Both the position numbers and the translations under genes were made by a program. Below the pieces are notes generated by a model. It was given only the letters and a program-made list of their open reading frames with translations. It was not told where the DNA came from and ran no database searches. From Desulfonatronovibrio sp. (GTDB lineage: Bacteria > Desulfobacterota > Desulfovibrionia > Desulfovibrionales > Desulfonatronovibrionaceae), in contig PWPY01000139.1 of assembly GCA_003558575.1 (NCBI GenBank), forward strand, positions 1-7,584: a stretch of 7,584 bases of DNA, written 5' to 3'. Below are positions 1 to 5,821 of this stretch, one piece after another; position 1 is the stretch's first letter, and every line of letters starts with the position of its first letter.

Positions 1-437
1 ACAACTTCCTGATCTACCCAGTCTGCTCCAGCGTTTTCCAGATCATCTTTTATGGCGATGAAGGATGTTACCTTTACACCTTTGAGTATTTTGGCCGAGG
101 CCAGCATCCAGCCTGCATGACAGATAGCGGCAACAATCTTGCCCTGTTCATACATATCCTTGACAAGTTTGACCATATCCTTGTTGCGCCTCATATGATC
201 TGGTGCATAACCACCTGGAATGATTAACACTGAATAATCAGCAGGGTTTACATCTGCTGCTGACAGGTCTGACTTTGTTTTTGTACCCTCTTTGCCTGGA
301 TATACTTTTCCTGCATCAGGACCTACTACATGAGTTTCAGCACCGGTTTCTTTCAGCCTGTATAATGGGTAAATAAGTTCATAGTCATTATACATCTGCT
401 CCACCAGAACAATTGCTTTTTTCCCTTTCAATTCCAT
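1..437 (-). CDS. DJ-1/PfpI family protein, 5' part only (C-terminus beyond window)
   Basis: The first 145 codons are read from an ATG at 437, with a strong Shine-Dalgarno (AGGAGGAAG) just upstream. The C-terminus, probably some 20-35 residues, lies beyond position 1. The fold is that of the DJ-1/PfpI class of the glutamine-amidotransferase superfamily: an N-terminal beta strand (KKAIVLVEQ), the ELIYPLYRLKETGAE helix region at residues 20-34, IIPGGYAPD at 72-80, and the nucleophile elbow AICHAGW with Cys106-His107. Members include the PfpI/PH1704-type putative proteases, deglycases and stress proteins; the exact activity cannot be told. By alignment with what I recall of PH1704, the conserved Glu before the nucleophile (Glu12 there) falls on Asn17 here, so catalysis may differ. 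The gene follows the ferritin-like gene by 72 bp on the same strand, so the two may be co-transcribed for oxidative or carbonyl stress. The family call is firm, the function is not. Confidence 0.9.
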   Translation of the reverse strand, partial: MELKGKKAIVLVEQMYNDYELIYPLYRLKETGAETHVVGPDAGKVYPGKEGTKTKSDLSAADVNPADYSVLIIPGGYAPDHMRRNKDMVKLVKDMYEQGKIVAAICHAGWMLASAKILKGVKVTSFIAIKDDLENAGADWVDQEV

Positions 438-509
438 TCTTCCTCCTGAGTTTATATTCTTTTAACAGGCAGTTCGTCTTAAATCAAGGACGCGTCTTTA
501 TTGATCACA

Positions 510-1031
510 CTATGCTCCGTCCAGGCCGGCCTTATCCTGCTCTATGGCCCAGCCTTCAGGGTCTTCATAATAAAAACTCAGGTCCTCCAGCAGGTCATAA
601 TGTCCTTTTTCTTCTGCCACCATGTGTTTTAAAAATTGCTTTTCAAGGTTATCCTGAGCCTTTTCCAGGGCGTCCTCATAAAATTTAACCAAGGCCAGTT
701 CAAAATCTATCCCGGTTTTCAGGGCTTTAACCGTTGATGGACAGGCCTTATGAACCTGAGAACGGGCGGCAATCTTACGGAAAATATTTCCTGGGTCCTG
801 GTGGTCATCAGGCAGGGCACATGCATTGGCCAACCCTTGATTTTGGTTCAAGGCTTTTTCAATTTCTTTTATTCTTTCAATATGTTTGAGTTCATCATCC
901 CTGAGCATGCTGAATATTTCTTTCCCCAGGCCCTGATCGCAATCAGCCGCAGCCTTTTCATAAAATTTTTTACCTTTTTCTTCCATTTCAATGGCTTTGC
1001 ACACCCATTTCTTGAAATTTTCCATGTTCAT
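510..1031 (-). CDS. Ferritin-like diiron protein (rubrerythrin-type, no rubredoxin domain)
   Basis: A 173-residue, mostly helical cytosolic protein with the duplicated four-helix-bundle iron ligands of the ferritin-like/rubrerythrin superfamily. The ligands are Glu17/Glu18 in the first helix (AIEMEEKGKKFYE), Glu47-x-x-His50 (DELKH), Glu111 in GIDFELALVKFYE, and Glu141-x-x-His144 (EEKGH). No CxxC rubredoxin-type iron site is present at the C-terminus, so it is not a complete rubrerythrin. Family members reduce peroxide or handle iron at a carboxylate-bridged diiron centre in anaerobes. The ATG at 1031 is preferred over the ATG at 1025 because AGGAGG sits 6 bases upstream of it. Upstream lies the repeat-rich gap ending near 1100; downstream, after 72 bp, is the DJ-1/PfpI gene. 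Peroxide or iron stress is the likely role, but the substrate cannot be deduced. Confidence 0.88.
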   Translation of the reverse strand: MNMENFKKWVCKAIEMEEKGKKFYEKAAADCDQGLGKEIFSMLRDDELKHIERIKEIEKALNQNQGLANACALPDDHQDPGNIFRKIAARSQVHKACPSTVKALKTGIDFELALVKFYEDALEKAQDNLEKQFLKHMVAEEKGHYDLLEDLSFYYEDPEGWAIEQDKAGLDGA

Positions 1032-1154
1032 AAATTCCTCCTGAGAACAATGTTTTTCAGATCCGGCATTACCTGCTTCAAAACTTCGAGCAGCCTAACA
1101 GCGTGTTGAAAGAGTTCTTATCAGGCTGGCTGTTTAAAAATTCCAAGCGACAGT

Positions 1155-1221
1155 CCGGCACCCACTTGTGATGTATAGTGAAGACTTGTGCCGGGATAAT
1201 GCCTATGCAAGTGGGTGCCGG
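1155..1221. repeat. Perfect 14-bp inverted repeat (hairpin 1 of the MITE-like element)
   Basis: CCGGCACCCACTTG at 1155-1168 is exactly complementary to CAAGTGGGTGCCGG at 1208-1221, with a 39-base spacer. Inside the spacer, ACTTGTG (1184-1190) repeats bases 1164-1170, so an alternative pairing register exists. The stem is G+C-rich but has no adjacent T-run, so it is not a standard terminator. Confidence 0.7.
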
Positions 1222-1232
1222 ATAAAGAACAA

Positions 1233-1284
1233 AAAAAGTTCAAGATCGCAGCGTATTTATGATACGTAAGAGTTTGAACTTTTT
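1233..1284. terminator. Long hairpin with A-tract and T-tract flanks, possible bidirectional terminator (hairpin 2 of the element)
   Basis: AAAAAGTTCAA at 1233-1243 pairs with TTGAACTTTTT at 1274-1284. An inner stem CGTAT/ATACG around TTATG extends the structure. The stem ends in a T-run when read on either strand, as in bidirectional factor-independent terminators, and it lies 306 bp past the stop of the minus-strand GNAT gene. The stem is A+T-rich and the loop is long, so termination strength is uncertain. It may simply be part of the mobile repeat. Confidence 0.35.
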
Positions 1285-1316
1285 GCAGCGACGCAGCAAT
1301 TGGAAGATTTTCAACC

Positions 1317-1589
1317 AGCTAATCCTCAGTCTTAAGCTGATTGGGGGCTCGCTTCAGCCTGTCTGTTCATAGTAAACCATTAGAGAGTGATTTCTCTAAG
1401 CCTGGAGATTAAGCATCATAGGAGATCAATAGCAAGAATTTTTTGTATAGCAGCAAATGAATATGTTTAAAGAAAGGTTTAATCCTTTTAGAAAAGACAA
1501 TGTTTATAGTTTCGTAAGTACTGTCAAAGATAGAGTTGCGTGTTTGGGAGCTGATTATGTCTTGAAAACATGTTTTTCATTGGTGACAG
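1317..1589. other. Non-coding gap downstream of the acetyltransferase gene
   Basis: No gene is supported here. It holds two weak A+T-rich dyads. One is TTAGAGA-GTGATT-TCTCTAA (1380-1399). The other is the palindrome AAAACATGTTTT (1565-1576), about 15 bases past the GNAT stop. Neither has the G+C-rich stem plus T-run of a convincing terminator. A plus-strand open frame at 1457-1711 runs antisense into the GNAT gene and resembles no family I know. Confidence 0.5.
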
Positions 1590-2126
1590 TTAGCCTGCCT
1601 CGGGGCATCTCAGGGCCGTATCCCTGGTGCGTATTGTGTTTAAGGTTTTCCCATAAATCACTTTATCATCTCCTGGAGCGTAGAATTCCTCAAGTCTGCA
1701 AAGCTCTTTAAACCCCATGCCCTGATAAAAATTTCTGGTTAGACGATAGTCTTCCCTGCCTGATGTTTCAGCATATATTTTTTTACCTCCGCGTTTTTTC
1801 ACTTGTGCTTCAGTTTTCAGGTACAGGTTTCCGCCAAGACCCATTCCCCGGCAATCTTCATACACGGCAATCCAATACAAATCATAGCTGTGCACTGTAC
1901 AAGGGATAGGTCCAAAGCAGGTAAAACCTGCCATCCTGCCTGATTTATCCCGGGCCAGAAGAAAAAAGTAGCCTGAACGGATGCTTCCCTTTTCTAAGTT
2001 TTCCCTGACAAGCTCAGTGGCCACCTCAATTTCCCGGCTGCTGAAAGCATTGGCTGAAGCCAGGATGGTTCTGATTTCATCCTGACTTGACGCATCAAGC
2101 TGTTCCTCAAAGGTGAAGTCTTTCAT
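1590..2126 (-). CDS. GNAT family N-acetyltransferase, last gene of the kamA/ATP-grasp operon
   Basis: A 178-residue cytosolic acetyltransferase. The acetyl-CoA-binding motif A is clear: strand YWIAV at residues 84-88, then the pyrophosphate loop Arg93-Gly-Met-Gly-Leu-Gly98 of the R/QxxGxG/A type and the following helix. Motif B is seen in the ETSGREDYRLTRNFYQGMGF region (about 120-139), with the usual Tyr134. The ATG at 2126 overlaps the stop of ATP-grasp ligase 2 by 4 bp (ATGA), so translation is probably coupled. The protein is much shorter than, and unlike, the roughly 280-residue beta-lysine acetyltransferase of the AblB/YodP type, so it need not act on free beta-lysine. In this operon it more likely acetylates an amine of the ligated product or of one of its parts. 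That role is inferred from context; only the GNAT fold is read from sequence. The last 15 or so residues are a non-conserved tail. Confidence 0.9.
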   Translation of the reverse strand: MKDFTFEEQLDASSQDEIRTILASANAFSSREIEVATELVRENLEKGSIRSGYFFLLARDKSGRMAGFTCFGPIPCTVHSYDLYWIAVYEDCRGMGLGGNLYLKTEAQVKKRGGKKIYAETSGREDYRLTRNFYQGMGFKELCRLEEFYAPGDDKVIYGKTLNTIRTRDTALRCPEAG

Positions 2127-3145
2127 TGTCTATGCCTTTCAAGTCCTGCCTGGACAATGGTGTTGATGACCTGAACCGGGCTGATTCCCGCCTTGTCGGC
2201 TGCGGCCATGAAGCCTGCGTCCGGAGACAGACAGGGATTGGTGTTTATTTCCAGGACAAATGGAATGTTCTCCAGATCCACCCTGAAGTCCACTCTGGCG
2301 TATCCTGACAGTTCAAAGACCTCCCAGCATTTCATGGCGATATGTTGAACCCGGTTAACGAGACTTTCATCCTCTGCATCAGAAACGAACTGTCTCCTGG
2401 TAGATTTGGCTGCAACTGACTCTTCATCCCATTTGGCCTGGTAATCAACAATTTTTGGCATCTCAGCCGGCATTTTATCGAAGATGATCTCTGCCACCGG
2501 GAGAACCAGGGGGCCATGACTGGTCTCCAGGATGGAAACATTGAGTTCTCTTCCAGGAATAAAAGTTTCCACAAACCATTCTCCACCGTATTTCTGCTTT
2601 AATCTTATTATTTTGGTATTTATTTTTTGGGGACAAAACTTTTTGCCAAGGCTTGTTTTGCCAAGGCCCAGAGAGCCGTGCTCCCATACGGATTTAACTA
2701 TATGGCTGCCCTGAAGAGTCCTTTCACCGGCAAGATCTGAAACCCTCAGCCAGGGCGGGGTCAGGATATCATGGGCCTGCATTATTTTTTTGGCCAGCAG
2801 TTTTGAAGAGGTCATGACCATGGCCGAATGTCCATTGCCGGTGCAGGGAATATTCATGTTTTCAAGTACTGCCAGGGGAAAGTGGATAAATGCCCCTTTG
2901 CCCTGGACTTCTTCCACAAGGTTAAAGGCCAGGTCGGGCCTGAGCATATCAAGCTGTCTGCTCAGACTTTCCATATCCAGGGTGGCTGAGACTATGCTGA
3001 CCTCAAACCCGAGACTGGTCATGATGTCCACGACCATGCGCACCTGGATCAGGTTGTCCTGCTGATCTTTTCTGGTTTTTGAGGCAAAGGATGAAGTCAG
3101 AACAATGACCTTCGTCCCCATGTCTGCCTGGTGTTTATTATTCAT
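2123..3145 (-). CDS. ATP-grasp ligase 2, D-Ala-D-Ala-ligase-like
   Basis: A 340-residue ATP-grasp amide ligase of the Ddl type. Such enzymes activate a carboxylate as an acyl phosphate and join it to an amine. Visible parts are the N-terminal Rossmann-like domain, FNLVEEVQGKGAF at 74-86, ATP-binding Lys151 (IVKS), a glycine loop at 157-163, Glu193 in VETFIPGRE, Arg284/Asp286 in ARVDFR, and the metal site Glu299-x-Asn301 in VLEINTNP followed by CLSPDAGF. True Ddl enzymes sit with mur/fts genes; none are here. The ATG at 3145 overlaps the stop of ligase 1 by 4 bp and has a weak GGTGG upstream; the Met at residue 9 is an alternative start. Its sequence is clearly different from ligase 1, so this is not a recent duplication. 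The two probably use different substrates in series, with this enzyme third in the operon. Substrates are unknown. Confidence 0.88.
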   Translation of the reverse strand: MNNKHQADMGTKVIVLTSSFASKTRKDQQDNLIQVRMVVDIMTSLGFEVSIVSATLDMESLSRQLDMLRPDLAFNLVEEVQGKGAFIHFPLAVLENMNIPCTGNGHSAMVMTSSKLLAKKIMQAHDILTPPWLRVSDLAGERTLQGSHIVKSVWEHGSLGLGKTSLGKKFCPQKINTKIIRLKQKYGGEWFVETFIPGRELNVSILETSHGPLVLPVAEIIFDKMPAEMPKIVDYQAKWDEESVAAKSTRRQFVSDAEDESLVNRVQHIAMKCWEVFELSGYARVDFRVDLENIPFVLEINTNPCLSPDAGFMAAADKAGISPVQVINTIVQAGLERHRQ

Positions 3146-4158
3146 AAAACCACCGAGACGGCAGATGCTGATCTATCTTCCACCGGCATTTCCAGCCCGT
3201 ATCTGTTCAGTGCGGACATGGTTATTTCTCCCAGCAGTCTTTCATAGCTCCAGCCTGCCAGTCTGCAAAGTATGGGCAGGTCAGAATGTATGGGGTTCAG
3301 ACCTGCCAGGGGGTTGATTTCTATGAAGGTCATATGGCCATGCTTATCCTGTCTCAGGTCCACCCTGCCGCCGTCCAGACACCCCAGTCCCTGCCAGACT
3401 TTAAGGGCAAGATTTATGGCCTCATCCTTCATTTCTCCATGGATCAGGCCGTACTGAACCTTTTGTTCATAATTTTCCTTGACCTGGTAAGAGTATATGT
3501 TTTCTTCAGCCATAATAACTTCCATAACCCCTATGGCATTGGCCTTTGTTCCGGATCCGACAATTCCCACAGTAACTTCTTTTCCAGGCAGATACTCTTC
3601 CACGAGTAAAGGCTGGTTGTACCGGGCGAACAGATTGCGGCAGAGTTTTTCAAGTTCAGTCTGGTTATTGACCAGCGATCTCTGGGAGATACCCTTGCCG
3701 GTTCCTTCGGATACCGGCTTGACAAAGGCTGGAAACTGCATGGGAATCTCCTTTAGATCACCCATGGACCTGACCACATGAAACCACCCTGTGGGGAGCC
3801 CCATATCTCTGATTGCCCGTTTGCAAAGTCCTTTGTGCAGACATAAACCCATAACAGCGGGATCTGAAAAAACGTATGGAATCCGGTGATAATCCAGCAG
3901 GCACGGGACAAGGGATTCCCGGCCCGGGCCAAAGATTCCCTCACAGATATTAAACACCATGTCCCATTTAAGGCCAGCAGCGAGTAAGCGGCAAAGTTGT
4001 GCGGCGTTGCCTATCCTTTCCACCTCAAAACCAAGGGAGCTTAACACCCTTTCAATGCCTTCAATGGTTTCAGGCTTATCAAGCTCAGCTGTCTGTTCCA
4101 TGCTCAGCCCTTGATTCAAATAGTCCTGGCGCAGATCATAAGTCATGCCCATTTTCAT
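3142..4158 (-). CDS. ATP-grasp ligase 1, D-Ala-D-Ala-ligase-like
   Basis: A 338-residue ATP-grasp ligase. Landmarks are FNICEG at 69-74 (typical of Ddl-like relatives rather than housekeeping Ddl), Lys147 in FVKP, the glycine-rich loop SEGTGKGI at 150-157, Glu187-Glu188 in VEEYLPGKEVTVG, Arg265/Asp267 in GRVDLR, and the metal-binding Glu280-x-Asn282 of FIEINPLAGL. The tail NPIHSDLP at 288-295 resembles the Ddl segment that closes over the second substrate. It should therefore form an amide between an amino-acid carboxylate and an amine, plausibly the beta-amino acid made by the upstream aminomutase; that pairing is inference. Start: the ATG at 4158 has GGAGG 6 bases upstream. The 59-bp gap to kamA holds a copy of the dispersed repeat. 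The stop overlaps ligase 2 by 4 bp, implying coupled expression in fixed ratio. Confidence 0.88.
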   Translation of the reverse strand: MKMGMTYDLRQDYLNQGLSMEQTAELDKPETIEGIERVLSSLGFEVERIGNAAQLCRLLAAGLKWDMVFNICEGIFGPGRESLVPCLLDYHRIPYVFSDPAVMGLCLHKGLCKRAIRDMGLPTGWFHVVRSMGDLKEIPMQFPAFVKPVSEGTGKGISQRSLVNNQTELEKLCRNLFARYNQPLLVEEYLPGKEVTVGIVGSGTKANAIGVMEVIMAEENIYSYQVKENYEQKVQYGLIHGEMKDEAINLALKVWQGLGCLDGGRVDLRQDKHGHMTFIEINPLAGLNPIHSDLPILCRLAGWSYERLLGEITMSALNRYGLEMPVEDRSASAVSVVL

Positions 4159-4194
4159 TGTCTGCCTCCGTCAACGCTGTCAGCGCATATAAGG

Positions 4195-4232
4195 TTGGAT
4201 AAGGACTTTTTCAAAACTCAGTTAAGATGGTT
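4195..4232. repeat. Dispersed repeat copy (TAAGGACTTTTTCAA type) over the kamA 3' end
   Basis: These 38 bases match 7264-7301 at 36 positions (differences at 4215 and 4228). The core TAAGGACTTTTTCAA is at 4200-4214. The repeat covers the kamA stop codon (4218-4220) and the last codons (His-Leu-Asn), and fills about half of the gap to ligase 1. It lies inside the operon, so it is transcribed. Confidence 0.8.
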
Positions 4233-5492
4233 TCCGGCAAGGGGCTCAGGATAGGCAAAGATTTTATTCTCGAAATTTTTAAATACCTGTCCCTGTTCAT
4301 TTCGGCCCTGGTAGTAACCTGGCAGGACAGGTATTTTACCTCCTCCTCCGGGCAGATCAATAACGTATTGGGGCACAGCGTAACCCGAAGTATGTCCTCT
4401 TAGTCCCTGAATGATTTCTAAGCCTTTTTCCATTGTGGTCCTGAAGTGACCTGAGCCTGGAACCGGATCGCATTGATAAAGATAATAGGGGCGCACCCTG
4501 GCCTGAAGCAGCTTGTGATTGAGTTTTTTCATGGTTTCCGGGTTATCATTTACGCCTTTGAGAAGGACTGTCTGACTGCCCAGAGGAATACCCGCCCGGG
4601 CGAGCTTGGAGCAGGCTTGCATGGACTCATCTGTCAGCTCACATGGATGTGTAAAGTGCAGGCTCATGTAAAGAGGATGGTATTTTTTAAGCATGGCGCA
4701 CAGCTTTCTGGTTATCCTTTGGGGCAAAACAGCCGGGACCTTGGAGCCGATCCTGATTATTTCAACATGCCTGATCTGTCTCAAGCCCTTGAGGAGGTAT
4801 TCCAACTGATCATCATTCATGGTCAGGGGATCTCCACCGGATATGAGCACGTCTCTCACCTGGGGGTTGCTTTGCACATACTCTATACCCTGGTTCCATT
4901 TTTCAATGCCGTACACACCGCGCTGCCCGACAATTCTTGACCTTGTACAGTAGCGACAATAGGTGGAGCAGAATCCTGTGCTTAGAAAAAGGACCCGGTC
5001 CGGATATCTATGCACAATGCCAGGCACAGGACTATCCTGGTCCTCATGCAAAGGATCATCATCTTCTCCAGGTCCTTTGATCAGTTCTCTTACATTGGGG
5101 ATGACGCATTTTCGGACAGGATCTTCGCTGTCTGTCTCGTGCACCAGGCTCATGTAGTATGGAGTAATTGAAAGGGGCAGAAGGTTTTCCAAGGTAGTGG
5201 CTGCTCTTTCTGCCGGAGAAAGCATAATATACTTTTCCAGATCCCTTGCCCGGCAGATCCTGTTTTTAAGCTGCCACCTCCAGTCATTCCAGCTCTTAAG
5301 AGAAACACCGGGGAAATGTCTTTGTCTGAAATCTGAAACCGGGTCCGGGCTATAATGTTTTTCAGCATACCTGAAAAATGAATCCGGGATCACAAAGCCG
5401 TTAGTTTCGTTTTTCAGGAAATTTTCGTCTAAGCATGCTTCCCCGGGAGAGGGAGGCTCAGGCTCAATTTCAACCAGGTCTTGTTGTTTCAT
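4218..5492 (-). CDS. kamA: Lysine 2,3-aminomutase family radical SAM/PLP enzyme, first gene of operon
   Basis: A 424-residue aminomutase that should move the alpha-amino group of an amino acid to C3, giving a beta-amino acid. The radical-SAM cluster motif CSTYCRYC gives Cys175, Cys179 and Cys182. The PLP Schiff-base lysine is Lys386 in PGGGGK. The DWRWQLKNRI motif at 70-79 and RGHTSGYAVP at 365-374 are typical of the family. Asp342 (YQCD) and Asp379 (VIDLPGGGGK) match the two aspartates that hold the lysine epsilon-amine in Clostridium LAM (Asp293 and Asp330), which in glutamate 2,3-aminomutase are Lys and Asn. L-lysine is thus the favoured substrate. At 424 residues it is LAM-sized, longer than EpmB (about 340); no EF-P gene is nearby. 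Start: the ATG at 5492 has GAGGAA 8 bases upstream. The N-terminal 50 residues are acidic, proline-rich and poorly conserved. The stop lies within a dispersed repeat. Confidence 0.93.
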   Translation of the reverse strand: MKQQDLVEIEPEPPSPGEACLDENFLKNETNGFVIPDSFFRYAEKHYSPDPVSDFRQRHFPGVSLKSWNDWRWQLKNRICRARDLEKYIMLSPAERAATTLENLLPLSITPYYMSLVHETDSEDPVRKCVIPNVRELIKGPGEDDDPLHEDQDSPVPGIVHRYPDRVLFLSTGFCSTYCRYCTRSRIVGQRGVYGIEKWNQGIEYVQSNPQVRDVLISGGDPLTMNDDQLEYLLKGLRQIRHVEIIRIGSKVPAVLPQRITRKLCAMLKKYHPLYMSLHFTHPCELTDESMQACSKLARAGIPLGSQTVLLKGVNDNPETMKKLNHKLLQARVRPYYLYQCDPVPGSGHFRTTMEKGLEIIQGLRGHTSGYAVPQYVIDLPGGGGKIPVLPGYYQGRNEQGQVFKNFENKIFAYPEPLAGNHLN

Positions 5493-5563
5493 GTCTTGTT
5501 CCTCATAGTTGTGGATTTGAAGCGATCACTTGGCAACTATTAATAAACAAAAGACATGCCGCA

Positions 5564-5592
5564 ATTATAAGTATATAATTCAAGTAGTTAAA
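5564..5592 (-). promoter_or_regulatory. Sigma-70-like promoter for the kamA operon
   Basis: On the minus strand, TTTAAC (5592-5587) and a perfect TATAAT (5569-5564) are separated by 17 bases. Transcription would begin near 5557 and leave a leader of about 65 nt before the kamA ATG. The -35 box is poor (3 of 6), as expected for a promoter helped by an activator. Confidence 0.5.
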
Positions 5593-5611
5593 AATGCGGA
5601 TGGTGAAATAT

Positions 5612-5755
5612 CAGAACTTAAGATTCCGGTATTTATAATGAAATAGCTCAAGCAGGGCAGAAATGGGGCTGGTTCATGATAACTGGATGTTATCAGTGAC
5701 AAAAAAAGCGGAATATATAATTCCGGTCATAAAAAATGCGGAACTAATGGTTCCG
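5612..5755. promoter_or_regulatory. Phased series of four short dyads upstream of kamA
   Basis: Dyads with 5-base spacers occur at 5612-5628 (degenerate, CAGAAC-TTAAG-ATTCCG), 5677-5695 (TGATAAC-TGGAT-GTTATCA, perfect 7-bp arms), 5709-5725 (CGGAAT-ATATA-ATTCCG, perfect) and 5739-5755 (CGGAAC-TAATG-GTTCCG, perfect). Their centres are about 66, 31 and 30 bases apart, close to whole helical turns. The last two follow A-tracts, and the first, third and fourth end in TTCCGGT. They lie about 55-190 bases upstream of the predicted kamA start of transcription, where an activator or repressor would bind. The protein that binds them is unknown. Confidence 0.5.
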
Positions 5756-5798
5756 GTTTAACAAGAGGCAAAAATTGTAGCTGCCCAGAAGCGTTCCA

Positions 5799-5813
5799 CC
5801 CGGGCGTCCCGGG
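5799..5813. repeat. Short G+C-rich hairpin CCCGGG-CGT-CCCGGG
   Basis: Two CCCGGG palindromes separated by CGT can pair as a 6-bp stem with a 3-base loop. It lies 188 bases past the stop of the sigma-54 activator, in that gene's direction of transcription. A TTTTT run follows only some 25 bases further on, so it is a weak terminator candidate at best. Confidence 0.35.
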
Positions 5814-5821
5814 ATCAAACC

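Larger units (their letters stand above)
1104..1316. mobile_element. MITE-like repeat element with imperfect terminal inverted repeats and two internal hairpins
   Basis: The left end reads GTTGAAAGAGTTC (1105-1117). The right end, reverse-complemented, reads GTTGAAAATCTTC (1303-1315), giving 10 of 13 matches. The element is about 213 bp and has no open reading frame of note. Its left 44 bases (1104-1147) recur, reverse-complemented, at 7171-7214: the outer 17 bases match with two changes, then come 7 unmatched bases, then a 20-base block (7171-7190, CTTGGAATTTTTGAACAGCC on the plus strand) matches with one change. That recurrence shows a dispersed family. No clear target-site duplication is visible. 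The element lies between the GNAT stop and the ferritin-like gene, so it is probably an old non-autonomous insertion; a structured RNA element is the alternative. Confidence 0.55.

Noticed and set aside
1457..1711. Plus-strand open frame of 84 codons downstream of and antisense to the GNAT gene
   Set aside because: No ribosome-binding site, no recognisable family, and the second half is the reverse strand of the GNAT gene.
4174..4184. CGCTGTCAGCG near-palindrome between kamA and ligase 1 as a terminator
   Set aside because: Centre mismatch, very short stem, no T-run, and it would interrupt an operon; more likely chance.
4473..4940. Plus-strand open frame of 155 codons inside kamA
   Set aside because: A shadow of the well-supported aminomutase gene on the other strand, with no family resemblance.
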